Positions 1-7,681 of a stretch of 36,916 bases of DNA are shown piece by piece (within the stretch, counting starts at the first letter, position 1; the number at the start of each line of letters is the position of its first letter). Source of the stretch: JAZGER01 sp036480335 (GTDB lineage Bacteria > Pseudomonadota > Gammaproteobacteria > DSM-19610). The stretch covers positions 1 to 36,916 of the forward strand of contig JAZGGH010000113.1 in assembly GCA_036480335.1 (NCBI GenBank), in the 5' to 3' direction. Below the pieces are notes generated by a model. That model ran no database searches. It saw only the letters and a program-made list of their open reading frames with translations, and was not told where the DNA came from. The translations under genes and the position numbers were made by a program.

Positions 1-175
1 ATACAACTGCGGTATTTTCCTGAATAACCGCCTGTGACCGCAGCGCCTGTATAAAAGCCACGGTGTATGCATAACAGACCTCATCGGTCATTTTCTCTAC
101 GCTACCGCGAGCGCCACTGGTGCCAAATCCGACACCACTATCCAGCATAAGCTGATCTATCTGAAGTTTATTCAT
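1..175 (-). CDS. Phosphohexomutase (phosphomannomutase-like), N-terminal part only
   Basis: The first 58 codons of a minus-strand gene that runs off the left edge. From an ATG at 175 it reads MNKLQIDQLMLDSGVGFGTS and then GARGSVEKMTDEVCYAYTVA. The FGTSGxRG signature followed by MTDEV is the usual N-terminus of alpha-D-phosphohexomutases, which interconvert hexose 1- and 6-phosphates. The catalytic serine loop and metal-binding loop lie outside the window, so substrate preference (mannose, glucose or glucosamine phosphate) cannot be told. It follows ugd on the same strand by about 96 bp, so the two may be cotranscribed for sugar-nucleotide supply to surface polysaccharide. Confidence 0.75.
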   Translation of the reverse strand, partial: MNKLQIDQLMLDSGVGFGTSGARGSVEKMTDEVCYAYTVAFIQALRSQAVIQENTAVV

Positions 176-271
176 ACACCAAACACAACCGCTCTTTGAT
201 ACATGCGTGGATCCGCTGTGCTTGATCCACTCTACGTACTATTCATTCAATAGCCTGTTCTCAAAAAACAG

Positions 272-1576
272 CTATCGCCCTACACAATAATACTTGAATC
301 CTTTCGTCTGCATCAGTTCTTTTTCGTATACATTGCGTAAATCTATAAATACATCGCCAGCCATCACTTCAAGTAGTTTTGTCAGATTCATGCCGCGGTA
401 TTCATTCCATTCCGTCATCAGCACCAGTGCATCTGCATTTTCTGCGGCGGCGTAAATATCATCAACATATTCCACAGCATCGGGTAATTGCTCTTTTGCC
501 TCATGCACGCCCTGTGGATCATGCGCAATAACGGTCGCACCTTTATCTATCAGCGCAGGAATAATGGCCAGTGAAGGCGAGTCGCGCATATCATCCGTTT
601 CCGGTTTGAATGTCAGACCCAGTATTGCAATGCGTTTGCCGGCTTCACTGCCACCCAAAGCCTTGCGAATTTTTTGTACCATGCGCGCTTTCTGCGCAGC
701 GTTGACTTCAACCACTGCCTCAACAATGCGCGACTGTGTACCATGTTCCTGGGCTATACGGATAAGCGCCAGCGTATCTTTGGGGAAACAGGAGCCGCCA
801 TAACCGGGTCCTGCATGTAAAAACTTACGACCGATACGGCCATCCAGCCCCATACCCTTAGCCACTGCATGCACATCGGCACCCACTTTTTCGCAGAGAT
901 GGGAGATTTCATTGATGAAGCTGATTTTGGTTGCCAGAAAAGCATTCGAGGCATATTTGATCAGCTCTGCACTCTCCAGATTTGTGACCAGTATCGGCGC
1001 TTCGATGAGATTTATCGGACGGTACAGCTCGCGCAATAAGGCTTCTGCTCTTTCGCTTTCGACACCCAGCACGACACGATCAGGCCGTTTGAAATCACTA
1101 ATCGCCGCACCTTCGCGCAAAAATTCTGGATTGGAGGCGACATCGAAATCGGCTCCCGGGTTTTCCGTAGCAATAATACGCTGCACTTCCCTGGCCGTGC
1201 CAACGGGGACTGTTGATTTATCAACGATGACAGTATATCCCGTTAAATGCGGTGCAATCTCTTTTGCAGCCGCATACACATATTTAAGATCTGCATGGCC
1301 ATCGCCGCGTCGAGTTGGCGTACCTACTGCAATAAAGACAAGATCGGCCTGCTGGATTTCAGTTGCCAGATCCGTGGTAAAAGTAATGCGGCCAGCAGTC
1401 CGATTTCTGGCCACTAGATCGTCGAGGCCTGGCTCATAAATGGGTATGCCGCCTGCATTCAGTTTATCCACTTTTGACTGGTCAACATCCACACAGGTAA
1501 CACTCGCGCCAAAATCAGCAAAACATGCACCTGACACTAGCCCGACATAGCCGGCCCCAATCATGACAACCTTCAT
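272..1576 (-). CDS. ugd: UDP-glucose 6-dehydrogenase
   Basis: A 434-residue cytoplasmic enzyme that oxidises UDP-glucose to UDP-glucuronate with two NAD+, feeding capsule, exopolysaccharide or LPS sugar synthesis. The N-terminal Rossmann motif GAGYVGLVSGACFA is at residues 7-20, the middle has the VDKSTVPVGT segment, and the catalytic-cysteine motif GPGYGGSCFPKDTLAL lies near residue 260. The C-terminal nucleotide-binding domain includes LGLTFKPETDDMRDSPS. Length is normal for the family. The ATG at 1576 has an AGAGGA ribosome site about nine bases upstream. The neighbouring phosphohexomutase supports a sugar-nucleotide role. Assignment is secure; the polysaccharide it serves is not visible here. 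Confidence 0.96.
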   Translation of the reverse strand: MKVVMIGAGYVGLVSGACFADFGASVTCVDVDQSKVDKLNAGGIPIYEPGLDDLVARNRTAGRITFTTDLATEIQQADLVFIAVGTPTRRGDGHADLKYVYAAAKEIAPHLTGYTVIVDKSTVPVGTAREVQRIIATENPGADFDVASNPEFLREGAAISDFKRPDRVVLGVESERAEALLRELYRPINLIEAPILVTNLESAELIKYASNAFLATKISFINEISHLCEKVGADVHAVAKGMGLDGRIGRKFLHAGPGYGGSCFPKDTLALIRIAQEHGTQSRIVEAVVEVNAAQKARMVQKIRKALGGSEAGKRIAILGLTFKPETDDMRDSPSLAIIPALIDKGATVIAHDPQGVHEAKEQLPDAVEYVDDIYAAAENADALVLMTEWNEYRGMNLTKLLEVMAGDVFIDLRNVYEKELMQTKGFKYYCVGR

Positions 1577-1674
1577 TCTTCTAATTCCTCTATAACAGTT
1601 TTAATCAGCCGCTCAGTATAACAGCAAACAATGTGAACAAATAAGGCTCATGATCGCTGTGCCGGACCAGCTAC

Positions 1675-2088
1675 TCAAATCTGTTCTGCAATGCGCTGCG
1701 CCAGTTCGGTAGCCTGTTCATCACTCAGTTTACCTGCATTCCAGTCTATGCCCAGACCTGAGCCATCTGTGTATTTTGGAATAATATGAAAATGCACCCA
1801 TATGACAGCCTGGTGCGCTGCAACGCCGTTATTCTGCAGGATATTGTAATCCTGGCAGCCGGTTGTTTTCATAACGGCCCTGCAGACTTGGGGTAATGCC
1901 CGGCCTATCGCTTCGGCATGAACCTGATCCATCTGGTCAAGCGTTTCGGCATGTTTTTTGGGAATAATCAGGGTATGTCCTTCGGAAAGTGGAAAAATAT
2001 CCAGAAATGCCAGTACATGTTCGTCTTCATAAACTTTGTGGCAGGGAATGTCTCCGGATACAATTTTGTGAAATATGGTTTCTGCCAT
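1675..2088 (-). CDS. HIT-family (HinT-like) nucleotide-binding protein with altered HIT motif
   Basis: A small protein of 137 residues of the histidine-triad superfamily, which hydrolyses or transfers nucleoside phosphoramidates or related nucleotides in the cytoplasm. It has the N-terminal FHKIVSGDIPCHKVYEDE block, LAFLDIFPLSEGHTLIIPKK in the middle, and the C-terminal AAHQAVIWVHFHIIPKY block. The usual H-x-H-x-H triad reads W-V-H-F-H: the first His is Trp, while the middle (nucleophilic) and third His are kept. I chose the ATG at 2088 because GGGGA lies eight bases upstream; an in-frame ATG at 2106 would add six residues. Divergent from kbp. Family is certain, activity less so. Confidence 0.88.
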   Translation of the reverse strand: MAETIFHKIVSGDIPCHKVYEDEHVLAFLDIFPLSEGHTLIIPKKHAETLDQMDQVHAEAIGRALPQVCRAVMKTTGCQDYNILQNNGVAAHQAVIWVHFHIIPKYTDGSGLGIDWNAGKLSDEQATELAQRIAEQI

Positions 2089-2220
2089 CAGTTCAATCCC
2101 CATCATTTATTAACATTCGGGTATATTAACGTTAGCGGACATTCTGCACCATAGCGCCTGACTACACTGTGCTATTCTTTGGACCGTTGAAATACACACA
2201 CTTAATCGAGGAGATAAAAA

Positions 2221-2652
2221 ATGGGATTATTTGATTTTGCAGCCAACATTGGCAAGAAGCTGTTTTCGAAAGACGACGAAGCTGCGGATAACATAAAAAG
2301 TTTTATCGAAAAAGACAATCCGGGCATTAAAAATCTGGGTGTTGCATTCAATGGCAACAAGGTTGTCCTGAGCGGTGATGCTGATTCAGCAGAGGCGATG
2401 GAAAAAGCCGTACTCATGGCTGGAAATGTTCAGGGTGTTGCTGATGTGGATGCTGGCGGAATTAATGCGCCAGCGGCATCTAGCAATGTTGAATATTATG
2501 AAATTCAGAAAGGCGATACACTGTCTGGTATTGCGAAAAAATTTCTGGGTAATGCCATGGATTACCCGAAAATATTTGAAGCCAACCGTGAGGTTATCAA
2601 GGATGCTGATCTAATTTATCCTGGCCAGAAAATTCGTATACCGCTGGATTGA
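2221..2652 (+). CDS. kbp: LysM/BON-domain potassium-binding protein (Kbp/YgaU-like)
   Basis: A 143-residue protein with the same architecture and opening (MGLFDF) as E. coli Kbp (YgaU), a small K+-binding protein. Residues about 25-80 form a BON domain (GVAFNGNKVVLSGDADSAEA). Residues about 93-141 are a LysM domain with YYEIQKGDTLSGIAKKFLGN and YPGQKIRIPLD. No signal peptide is visible, in keeping with the soluble cytoplasmic E. coli protein. A GAGGAG ribosome site stands about eight bases before the ATG. A strong intrinsic terminator follows the stop, so it appears monocistronic. Length is close to the 149 residues of the E. coli protein. Confidence 0.87.
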   Translation: MGLFDFAANIGKKLFSKDDEAADNIKSFIEKDNPGIKNLGVAFNGNKVVLSGDADSAEAMEKAVLMAGNVQGVADVDAGGINAPAASSNVEYYEIQKGDTLSGIAKKFLGNAMDYPKIFEANREVIKDADLIYPGQKIRIPLD

Positions 2653-2670
2653 TTTATAAAAGAAACAAAT

Positions 2671-2699
2671 AAAAAAGCGGCCTTCCGGCCGCTTTTTTA
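2671..2699 (+). terminator. Intrinsic terminator after kbp, possibly bidirectional
   Basis: AAAAAAGCGGCC, loop TTCC, GGCCGCTTTTTT. Because the stem is flanked by A's on one side and T's on the other, it can end kbp on the plus strand and the fba operon (stop at 2719) on the minus strand. Confidence 0.9.
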
Positions 2700-2718
2700 T
2701 TACTCAGATAACCTTACA

Positions 2719-3783
2719 TCATGAAATGCGAGGATCCAGCTCACCTGAAGCGTAACGCTGAAACATCACTTCAAGACTCACTGGCTTGATCTTTGCTGCA
2801 TGGCCTGCGCAACCAAAAGCTTCATAACGTGCTTTACAAATATCTTTCATGGCTGCGGTGGATTCTTTCAGAAATTTGCGTGGATCAAAGTTGCTCTTGT
2901 TTTGTTCCAGGTGTCTGCGAACCGCACCAGTGCTTGCCATACGCAGATCAGTATCAATGTTCACCTTACGCACACCATTTTTGATACCTTCCTGAATTTC
3001 TTCAACCGGTACACCATAAGTTTCACCCATGTCACCACCGAAATCATTGATGATTTTCAGCCATTCCTGCGGCACTGATGAAGAACCGTGCATGACCAGG
3101 TGAGTATTTGGCAGACGCGCATGAATTTCCTTGATACGGTTGATTGCCAGAATATCCCCAGTCGGTGGACGGGTAAATTTGTAAGCACCATGGCTGGTGC
3201 CAATGGCAATCGCCAGAGCATCAACACCGGTTTCTTTGACGAATGTAGCCGCTTCTTCAGGATCCGTCAGCAACTGATCCATAGACAGCTTGCCTTCGGC
3301 ACCGTGGCCATCTTCCTCACCCATCTCGCCAGTTTCCAGTGAACCCAGGCAACCCAGCTCACCCTCAACGGAAACACCACCGGCATGAGCCAGCTCAACA
3401 GTCTTGCGAGTGACATCAACATTGTATTCAAAACTGGAGGGGGTTTTCATGTCAGCCATCAAAGAACCATCCATCATTACAGATGAGAAACCGGACTGGA
3501 TAGAACGCAGGCAGACAGCCGGTTCGGAACCGTGATCCTGATGCATAACAATCGGTATATGCGGATACATTTCAGTAGCAGCTGTAATCAGATGACGTAA
3601 AAAGGGTTCACCTGCATAGGAACGTGCACCAGCAGAGCCCTGCATGATGACTGGGCTATCAGTTTCATCTGCCGCCTGCATAATGGCATGAACCTGCTCC
3701 ATATTGTTTACATTAAAAGCAGGCATACCGAAATCGTGTTCGGCAGCATAATCTAGCAATTGGCGTAAGGATATCAAAGCCAT
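2719..3783 (-). CDS. fba: Class II fructose-bisphosphate aldolase
   Basis: A 354-residue zinc aldolase that cleaves or forms fructose 1,6-bisphosphate (and sedoheptulose bisphosphate in Calvin-type enzymes). The protein starts MALISLRQLLDYAAEHDFGM. It has the zinc/catalytic segment PIVMHQDHGS near residue 83, YTxx-type middle motifs including GVSVEGELGCLG, the downstream VMHGSSSVPQEW and KVNIDTDLRMA. This layout matches the class IIB proteobacterial CbbA/Fba type. I place the start at 3783, where GAGGAG precedes the ATG; a longer open frame reaches 3885 but overlaps pykA and has no family support. It is the last gene of the tkt-gap-pgk-pykA-fba operon, 76 bp after pykA. Confidence 0.96.
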   Translation of the reverse strand: MALISLRQLLDYAAEHDFGMPAFNVNNMEQVHAIMQAADETDSPVIMQGSAGARSYAGEPFLRHLITAATEMYPHIPIVMHQDHGSEPAVCLRSIQSGFSSVMMDGSLMADMKTPSSFEYNVDVTRKTVELAHAGGVSVEGELGCLGSLETGEMGEEDGHGAEGKLSMDQLLTDPEEAATFVKETGVDALAIAIGTSHGAYKFTRPPTGDILAINRIKEIHARLPNTHLVMHGSSSVPQEWLKIINDFGGDMGETYGVPVEEIQEGIKNGVRKVNIDTDLRMASTGAVRRHLEQNKSNFDPRKFLKESTAAMKDICKARYEAFGCAGHAAKIKPVSLEVMFQRYASGELDPRIS

Positions 3784-3859
3784 GGGGAAACTCCTCTGGA
3801 TCGTTTCGTTGATTGTTAAACTTAATAAAAATACATTAAATACGCACTTAAGGTGACTG

Positions 3860-5305
3860 TTATTCAACACTCTGGATTTGTTCACCCACCTTAATCATCT
3901 TCATGGCATTGGTGCCACCCAGAACACCGTGCAAATCACCCTTGGTAATAATGACAAGGTCACCATCACGGACCGCACCCCGCCGCATTAATTCATCAAT
4001 CACTTCACGGTTCATTTCAGGGTGATCTGTGGTCGTCGCATCAAAACTAACCGGGTAAACGCCACGATAAAGGGTTACCTTTCTACGCGTCTCCACATGT
4101 CGCGTCAAGGCGTAGATAGGAATATCAGAGCTGATTCTGGACATCCACAGGGCAGTGGCGCCAGATTCTGTCAGTGCCGCAATGGCCTTAACACCGGTGT
4201 GGTTTGCGGTATACATCGCTGCTTTAGCGATGGCTTCATCCACCCGCCTGAACTGGACACCACTGCGCCTGTCATAAATGGTTTCGACTCGCTGCCTCTC
4301 GGCACCACGACAAATTCTATCCATTGCTTCAATGACTTTTGCCACGTGCTTGCCGGTGGCTGTCTCAGCCGAAAGCATGACCGCATCTGTACCATCAATC
4401 ACAGCATTGGCAACATCGAAGACTTCTGCACGTGTCGGAATAGGGTTTTCAATCATGGACTGCATCATCTGGGTTGCGGTAATCACAACCCTGTCCATGG
4501 TGCGGGAAATCTGGATAATGCGTTTCTGCACTGCAGGCAATTCAGCATCGCCAATTTCAACACCCAGATCACCACGCGCAATCATGACTACATCGGTAGC
4601 AGCAATGATTTCTTCAAGCGAATTCATCGCTTCAGCGCGTTCAATTTTTGCCACTATGAAACCGCGTCCACCTGCCTGCTCAAACAGCTCGCGCGCCTCG
4701 TTGATATCAGCCGCATTGCGCGGGAAAGAAACGGCCAGATAGTCTGCCTGCATTTCGGCGGCACATTTAATATCTTCACGATCCTTATTGGTTAGCGCAC
4801 CGGCAGACAGACCGCCACCCTGACGATTAATACCTTTGCTGTTTGACAGCTTTCCACCGATCTGAACACGACAGATAATCTGCGAACCTTTAACTTCTTC
4901 AATCCACAGAACAACTGCGCCATCATCCAGAAGCAGCGTATCACCACGACTGACATCTCGCGGCAATGCCTTATACGTTATACCCACCTGATGCTGATTA
5001 CCGGCTTCTTTATCTAGAGTCGCATCAAGGGTGAAATTATCGCCTTCAGACAGGAAAATTTCCCCATCGGCAAAGCGCTCAATACGAATTTTTGGCCCCT
5101 GCAAATCAGCAAGCACGCCCACCTGGCGGCCAGAAGCACGAGCTCGGTTACGCACATTTTCCGCGCGCACCAGATGATCTTCATGCGAACCGTGAGAAAA
5201 GTTGACGCGAACAACATCAACTCCGGCCTGAATCATTTCATCCAGCACCTTGGGGTCATCCGTAGATGGACCAAGCGTTGCGACTATTTTCGTGCGTCTT
5301 AGCAT
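3860..5305 (-). CDS. pykA: Pyruvate kinase
   Basis: A 481-residue cytoplasmic enzyme converting phosphoenolpyruvate and ADP to pyruvate and ATP. It opens MLRRTKIVATLGPSTDD, with the substrate/metal segment VRVNFSHGSHEDH near residue 33, the catalytic-lysine region GFIVAKIERAEA near 215, and the diagnostic MIARGDLGVEIGDAELPAVQ near 240 followed by the TATQMMQSMIENPIPTRAEV loop. The C-terminal allosteric domain is present. Sequence style is PykA (type II) rather than PykF. It begins only six bases after the pgk stop, which suggests translational coupling. Length is normal. Confidence 0.96.
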   Translation of the reverse strand: MLRRTKIVATLGPSTDDPKVLDEMIQAGVDVVRVNFSHGSHEDHLVRAENVRNRARASGRQVGVLADLQGPKIRIERFADGEIFLSEGDNFTLDATLDKEAGNQHQVGITYKALPRDVSRGDTLLLDDGAVVLWIEEVKGSQIICRVQIGGKLSNSKGINRQGGGLSAGALTNKDREDIKCAAEMQADYLAVSFPRNAADINEARELFEQAGGRGFIVAKIERAEAMNSLEEIIAATDVVMIARGDLGVEIGDAELPAVQKRIIQISRTMDRVVITATQMMQSMIENPIPTRAEVFDVANAVIDGTDAVMLSAETATGKHVAKVIEAMDRICRGAERQRVETIYDRRSGVQFRRVDEAIAKAAMYTANHTGVKAIAALTESGATALWMSRISSDIPIYALTRHVETRRKVTLYRGVYPVSFDATTTDHPEMNREVIDELMRRGAVRDGDLVIITKGDLHGVLGGTNAMKMIKVGEQIQSVE

Positions 5306-5311
5306 AGGATA

Positions 5312-6487
5312 TCAGGCTCTGGATTCCAGCATGGTAACAGCAGGGAGTTTTTTGCCTTCCAGAAATTCGAGGAAAGCACCGCCGCCGGTTGAAATATAGG
5401 AAATCTGGTCAGCAATGCCATACTTGTCAACGGCTGCCAGGGTATCACCACCACCTGCGATGGAAAACGCATCCGATGCTGCGATTGCTTTGCCTAATGT
5501 TTTAGTGCCTTCAGCAAACTGGTCAAACTCAAACACACCCACGGGTCCGTTCCATACGACCGTGCCCGCCGACTTCATCATGTCAGCAAATTTAGCCGCC
5601 GTTTCTGGTCCGATATCAAAAATCATTTCGTCATCGGCCACTTCGTCTACCTTTTTCACCACGGCTTCTGCCTCTTCTGAAAATTCCTTACCCACCACAA
5701 CATCGGTCGGCACAGGAATTTCACGGCCTTTGGCTTTTGCAGCCTCCATCAGTCTTTTTGCTTCTGGAATCAGGTCTTCCTCGTACAGCGATTTGCCTAC
5801 ATTGTAACCCTGGGCTGCAATGAAGGTGTTAGCGATACCACCGCCAGGAATAAGCTGATCAACAACCTGACTGAGCGCTTCAAGCACTGTCAGTTTGGTA
5901 GATACTTTTGAGCCGCCGACAATGGCTGCCATTGGACGCGCTGGATTATCCAACGCCTTGCCCAGCGCATCCAGCTCACCTGCCAGTAACGGGCCAGCAC
6001 AGGCGCCGGACGCAAATTTGCCGGCACCATGCGTTGATGCCTGCGCACGATGCGCTGTACCAAAGGCATCCATGACATAAATATCACATAAGGCAGCATA
6101 TTTTTTTGACAAGGCTTCATCATCTTTCTTTTCACCCAGATTGAAGCGAACATTTTCAAGCAATACGACATCGCCATTCTTCATAGCGGGGGCATTATCC
6201 AGGTAATCACTAACCAGAGGCACTTGCTTGCCAAGCAGGCCGGACAAATGATCCGCAACCGGTTGCAGGGAAAATTTATCCTCAGGCTCGCCTTCTGTTG
6301 GGCGTCCAAGGTGCGACATCAGCATGACCTGAGCGCCTGCCTTTACAGCAAACTCAATGGTTGGTAATGAAGCACGAATACGTTTATCAGATGTTACCTT
6401 ACCATCCTTGACAGGCACATTCAGATCCTGGCGAATCAATAAACGTTTACCCGCAAGATCCAGATCAGTCATTTTAATGATGGACAT
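5312..6487 (-). CDS. pgk: Phosphoglycerate kinase
   Basis: A 391-residue monomeric kinase that interconverts 1,3-bisphosphoglycerate/ADP and 3-phosphoglycerate/ATP. Visible motifs are LLIRQDLNVPVKDGK near residue 16, the SHLGRPTEG substrate loop near 58, LENVRFNLGEKKDD near 110, the IVGGSKVSTKL hinge near 188, and the C-terminal nucleotide site STGGGAFLEFLEGKKLP. An AAGGAG ribosome site is placed well before the ATG. It lies 131 bp after gap; that gap contains a hairpin with a T-run that could limit readthrough. Confidence 0.97.
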   Translation of the reverse strand: MSIIKMTDLDLAGKRLLIRQDLNVPVKDGKVTSDKRIRASLPTIEFAVKAGAQVMLMSHLGRPTEGEPEDKFSLQPVADHLSGLLGKQVPLVSDYLDNAPAMKNGDVVLLENVRFNLGEKKDDEALSKKYAALCDIYVMDAFGTAHRAQASTHGAGKFASGACAGPLLAGELDALGKALDNPARPMAAIVGGSKVSTKLTVLEALSQVVDQLIPGGGIANTFIAAQGYNVGKSLYEEDLIPEAKRLMEAAKAKGREIPVPTDVVVGKEFSEEAEAVVKKVDEVADDEMIFDIGPETAAKFADMMKSAGTVVWNGPVGVFEFDQFAEGTKTLGKAIAASDAFSIAGGGDTLAAVDKYGIADQISYISTGGGAFLEFLEGKKLPAVTMLESRA

Positions 6488-6507
6488 AAATACTCCTTAC
6501 AAATTTC

Positions 6508-6545
6508 AAAAAACCGTTTGTTAAACCTTCATAGGCTTAACAAAC
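6508..6545 (-). terminator. Intercistronic hairpin with T-run between gap and pgk
   Basis: On the minus strand GTTTGTTAA, a 12-base loop and TTAACAAAC form a perfect 9-bp stem, followed by GG and six T's. The stem is AT-rich, so this is more likely a partial terminator or a 3'-end stabiliser that sets the gap:pgk transcript ratio than a full stop. Confidence 0.5.
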
Positions 6546-6618
6546 AGCTCTGCCGAAACAGAGACCATTCGCAAAAGAATCCCAGACCGGAATCCCAGCC
6601 TGATAATTCATTCAGAAG

Positions 6619-7614
6619 TTAAGCAATATGCTCAACCAAACGTAGCATATTACAGGTATAACCATACTCGTTGTCATACCAGGATACGAGCTTGACGAAA
6701 GTACCATCCAGTGCGATACCGGCTTCAGCATCAAAAATGGATGAGTGGACACAACCACGGAAATCCGTTGAAACCACTTTTTCATCAGTATAGCCAAGCG
6801 TGCCCTTCATCGGACCTTCCGAGGCAGCTTTGATAGCAGCACAGATCTCTTCGTATTGAGCTTCCTTATCCAGCTCAACGGTCAGATCGACAACAGACAC
6901 ATCTGATGTGGGAACGCGAAAAGCCATACCCGTCAACTTGCCATTCAGTTCAGGCAGAACAACACCAACAGCTTTGGCTGCGCCAGTAGATGATGGAATG
7001 ATATTTTCCAGAATACCACGACCACCGCGCCAGTCTTTCAAAGAAGGGCCGTCAACGGTTTTCTGTGTAGCAGTAGCTGCATGTACAGTAGTCATCAGGC
7101 CACGCTTCAGGCCCCAGTTGTCATTCACAACTTTTGCCACAGGTGCCAGGCAGTTGGTGGTACAGGACGCTGCAGAAACAATTGCCTGACCGTTATAGCT
7201 TTCATGGTTAACACCATAAACAAACATGGGCGTGCCATCTTTTGAAGGCGCACTTTGTACCACTTTTTTGGCACCTGCATCGATATGCTTCTGACAGGTT
7301 TCTTCAGTCAGGAAGAATCCTGTACATTCAATAACGATATCAACATCCAGATCACCCCATTTCAGGTCAGCAGGATCACGCTCGGCAGTCAGACGAATAG
7401 CATTTCCGTTAACTGTCATGGTATCGCCAGAAACGGATACATCACCATCAAAATTGCCATGTACAGAATCGTATTTCAGCATATAGGCCAGGTAATCGTT
7501 ATCCAGCAGATCATTGATACCGACAACCTGGATATCCTTGAAGTCTTTGGCAATGGCACGAAACGCCATACGGCCGATACGGCCAAACCCGTTAATACCG
7601 ACTTTAATTGTCAT
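6619..7614 (-). CDS. gap: Glyceraldehyde-3-phosphate dehydrogenase (type I)
   Basis: A 331-residue NAD(P)-dependent enzyme oxidising glyceraldehyde 3-phosphate to 1,3-bisphosphoglycerate. The N-terminal Rossmann motif is IKVGINGFGRIGRMAFRA. The catalytic cysteine is in VSAASCTTNCLAPVAK near residue 150, and the C-terminus carries WYDNEYGYTCNMLRLVEHI. The segment VVGINDLLDNDYLAYMLKYD resembles GapA-type NAD-preferring enzymes. An AGGAG ribosome site precedes the ATG. It is the second gene of the operon, 67 bp after tkt. Confidence 0.97.
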   Translation of the reverse strand: MTIKVGINGFGRIGRMAFRAIAKDFKDIQVVGINDLLDNDYLAYMLKYDSVHGNFDGDVSVSGDTMTVNGNAIRLTAERDPADLKWGDLDVDIVIECTGFFLTEETCQKHIDAGAKKVVQSAPSKDGTPMFVYGVNHESYNGQAIVSAASCTTNCLAPVAKVVNDNWGLKRGLMTTVHAATATQKTVDGPSLKDWRGGRGILENIIPSSTGAAKAVGVVLPELNGKLTGMAFRVPTSDVSVVDLTVELDKEAQYEEICAAIKAASEGPMKGTLGYTDEKVVSTDFRGCVHSSIFDAEAGIALDGTFVKLVSWYDNEYGYTCNMLRLVEHIA

Positions 7615-7681
7615 AATTTTCTCCTACACATTTTTAGTTAGTAAACAAAAACTGAAGCCTCTCAATTGAGAGTCTTTTAAA

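Noticed and set aside
3784..3885. N-terminal extension of fructose-bisphosphate aldolase.
   Set aside because: The ATG at 3783 has GAGGAG, matches the family start, and the extension overlaps the end of pykA.
4022..4795. 257-codon plus-strand open frame antisense to pykA.
   Set aside because: It lies wholly inside pykA, has no ribosome site and codes for a Cys/His-rich mixture with no family pattern; a shadow frame.
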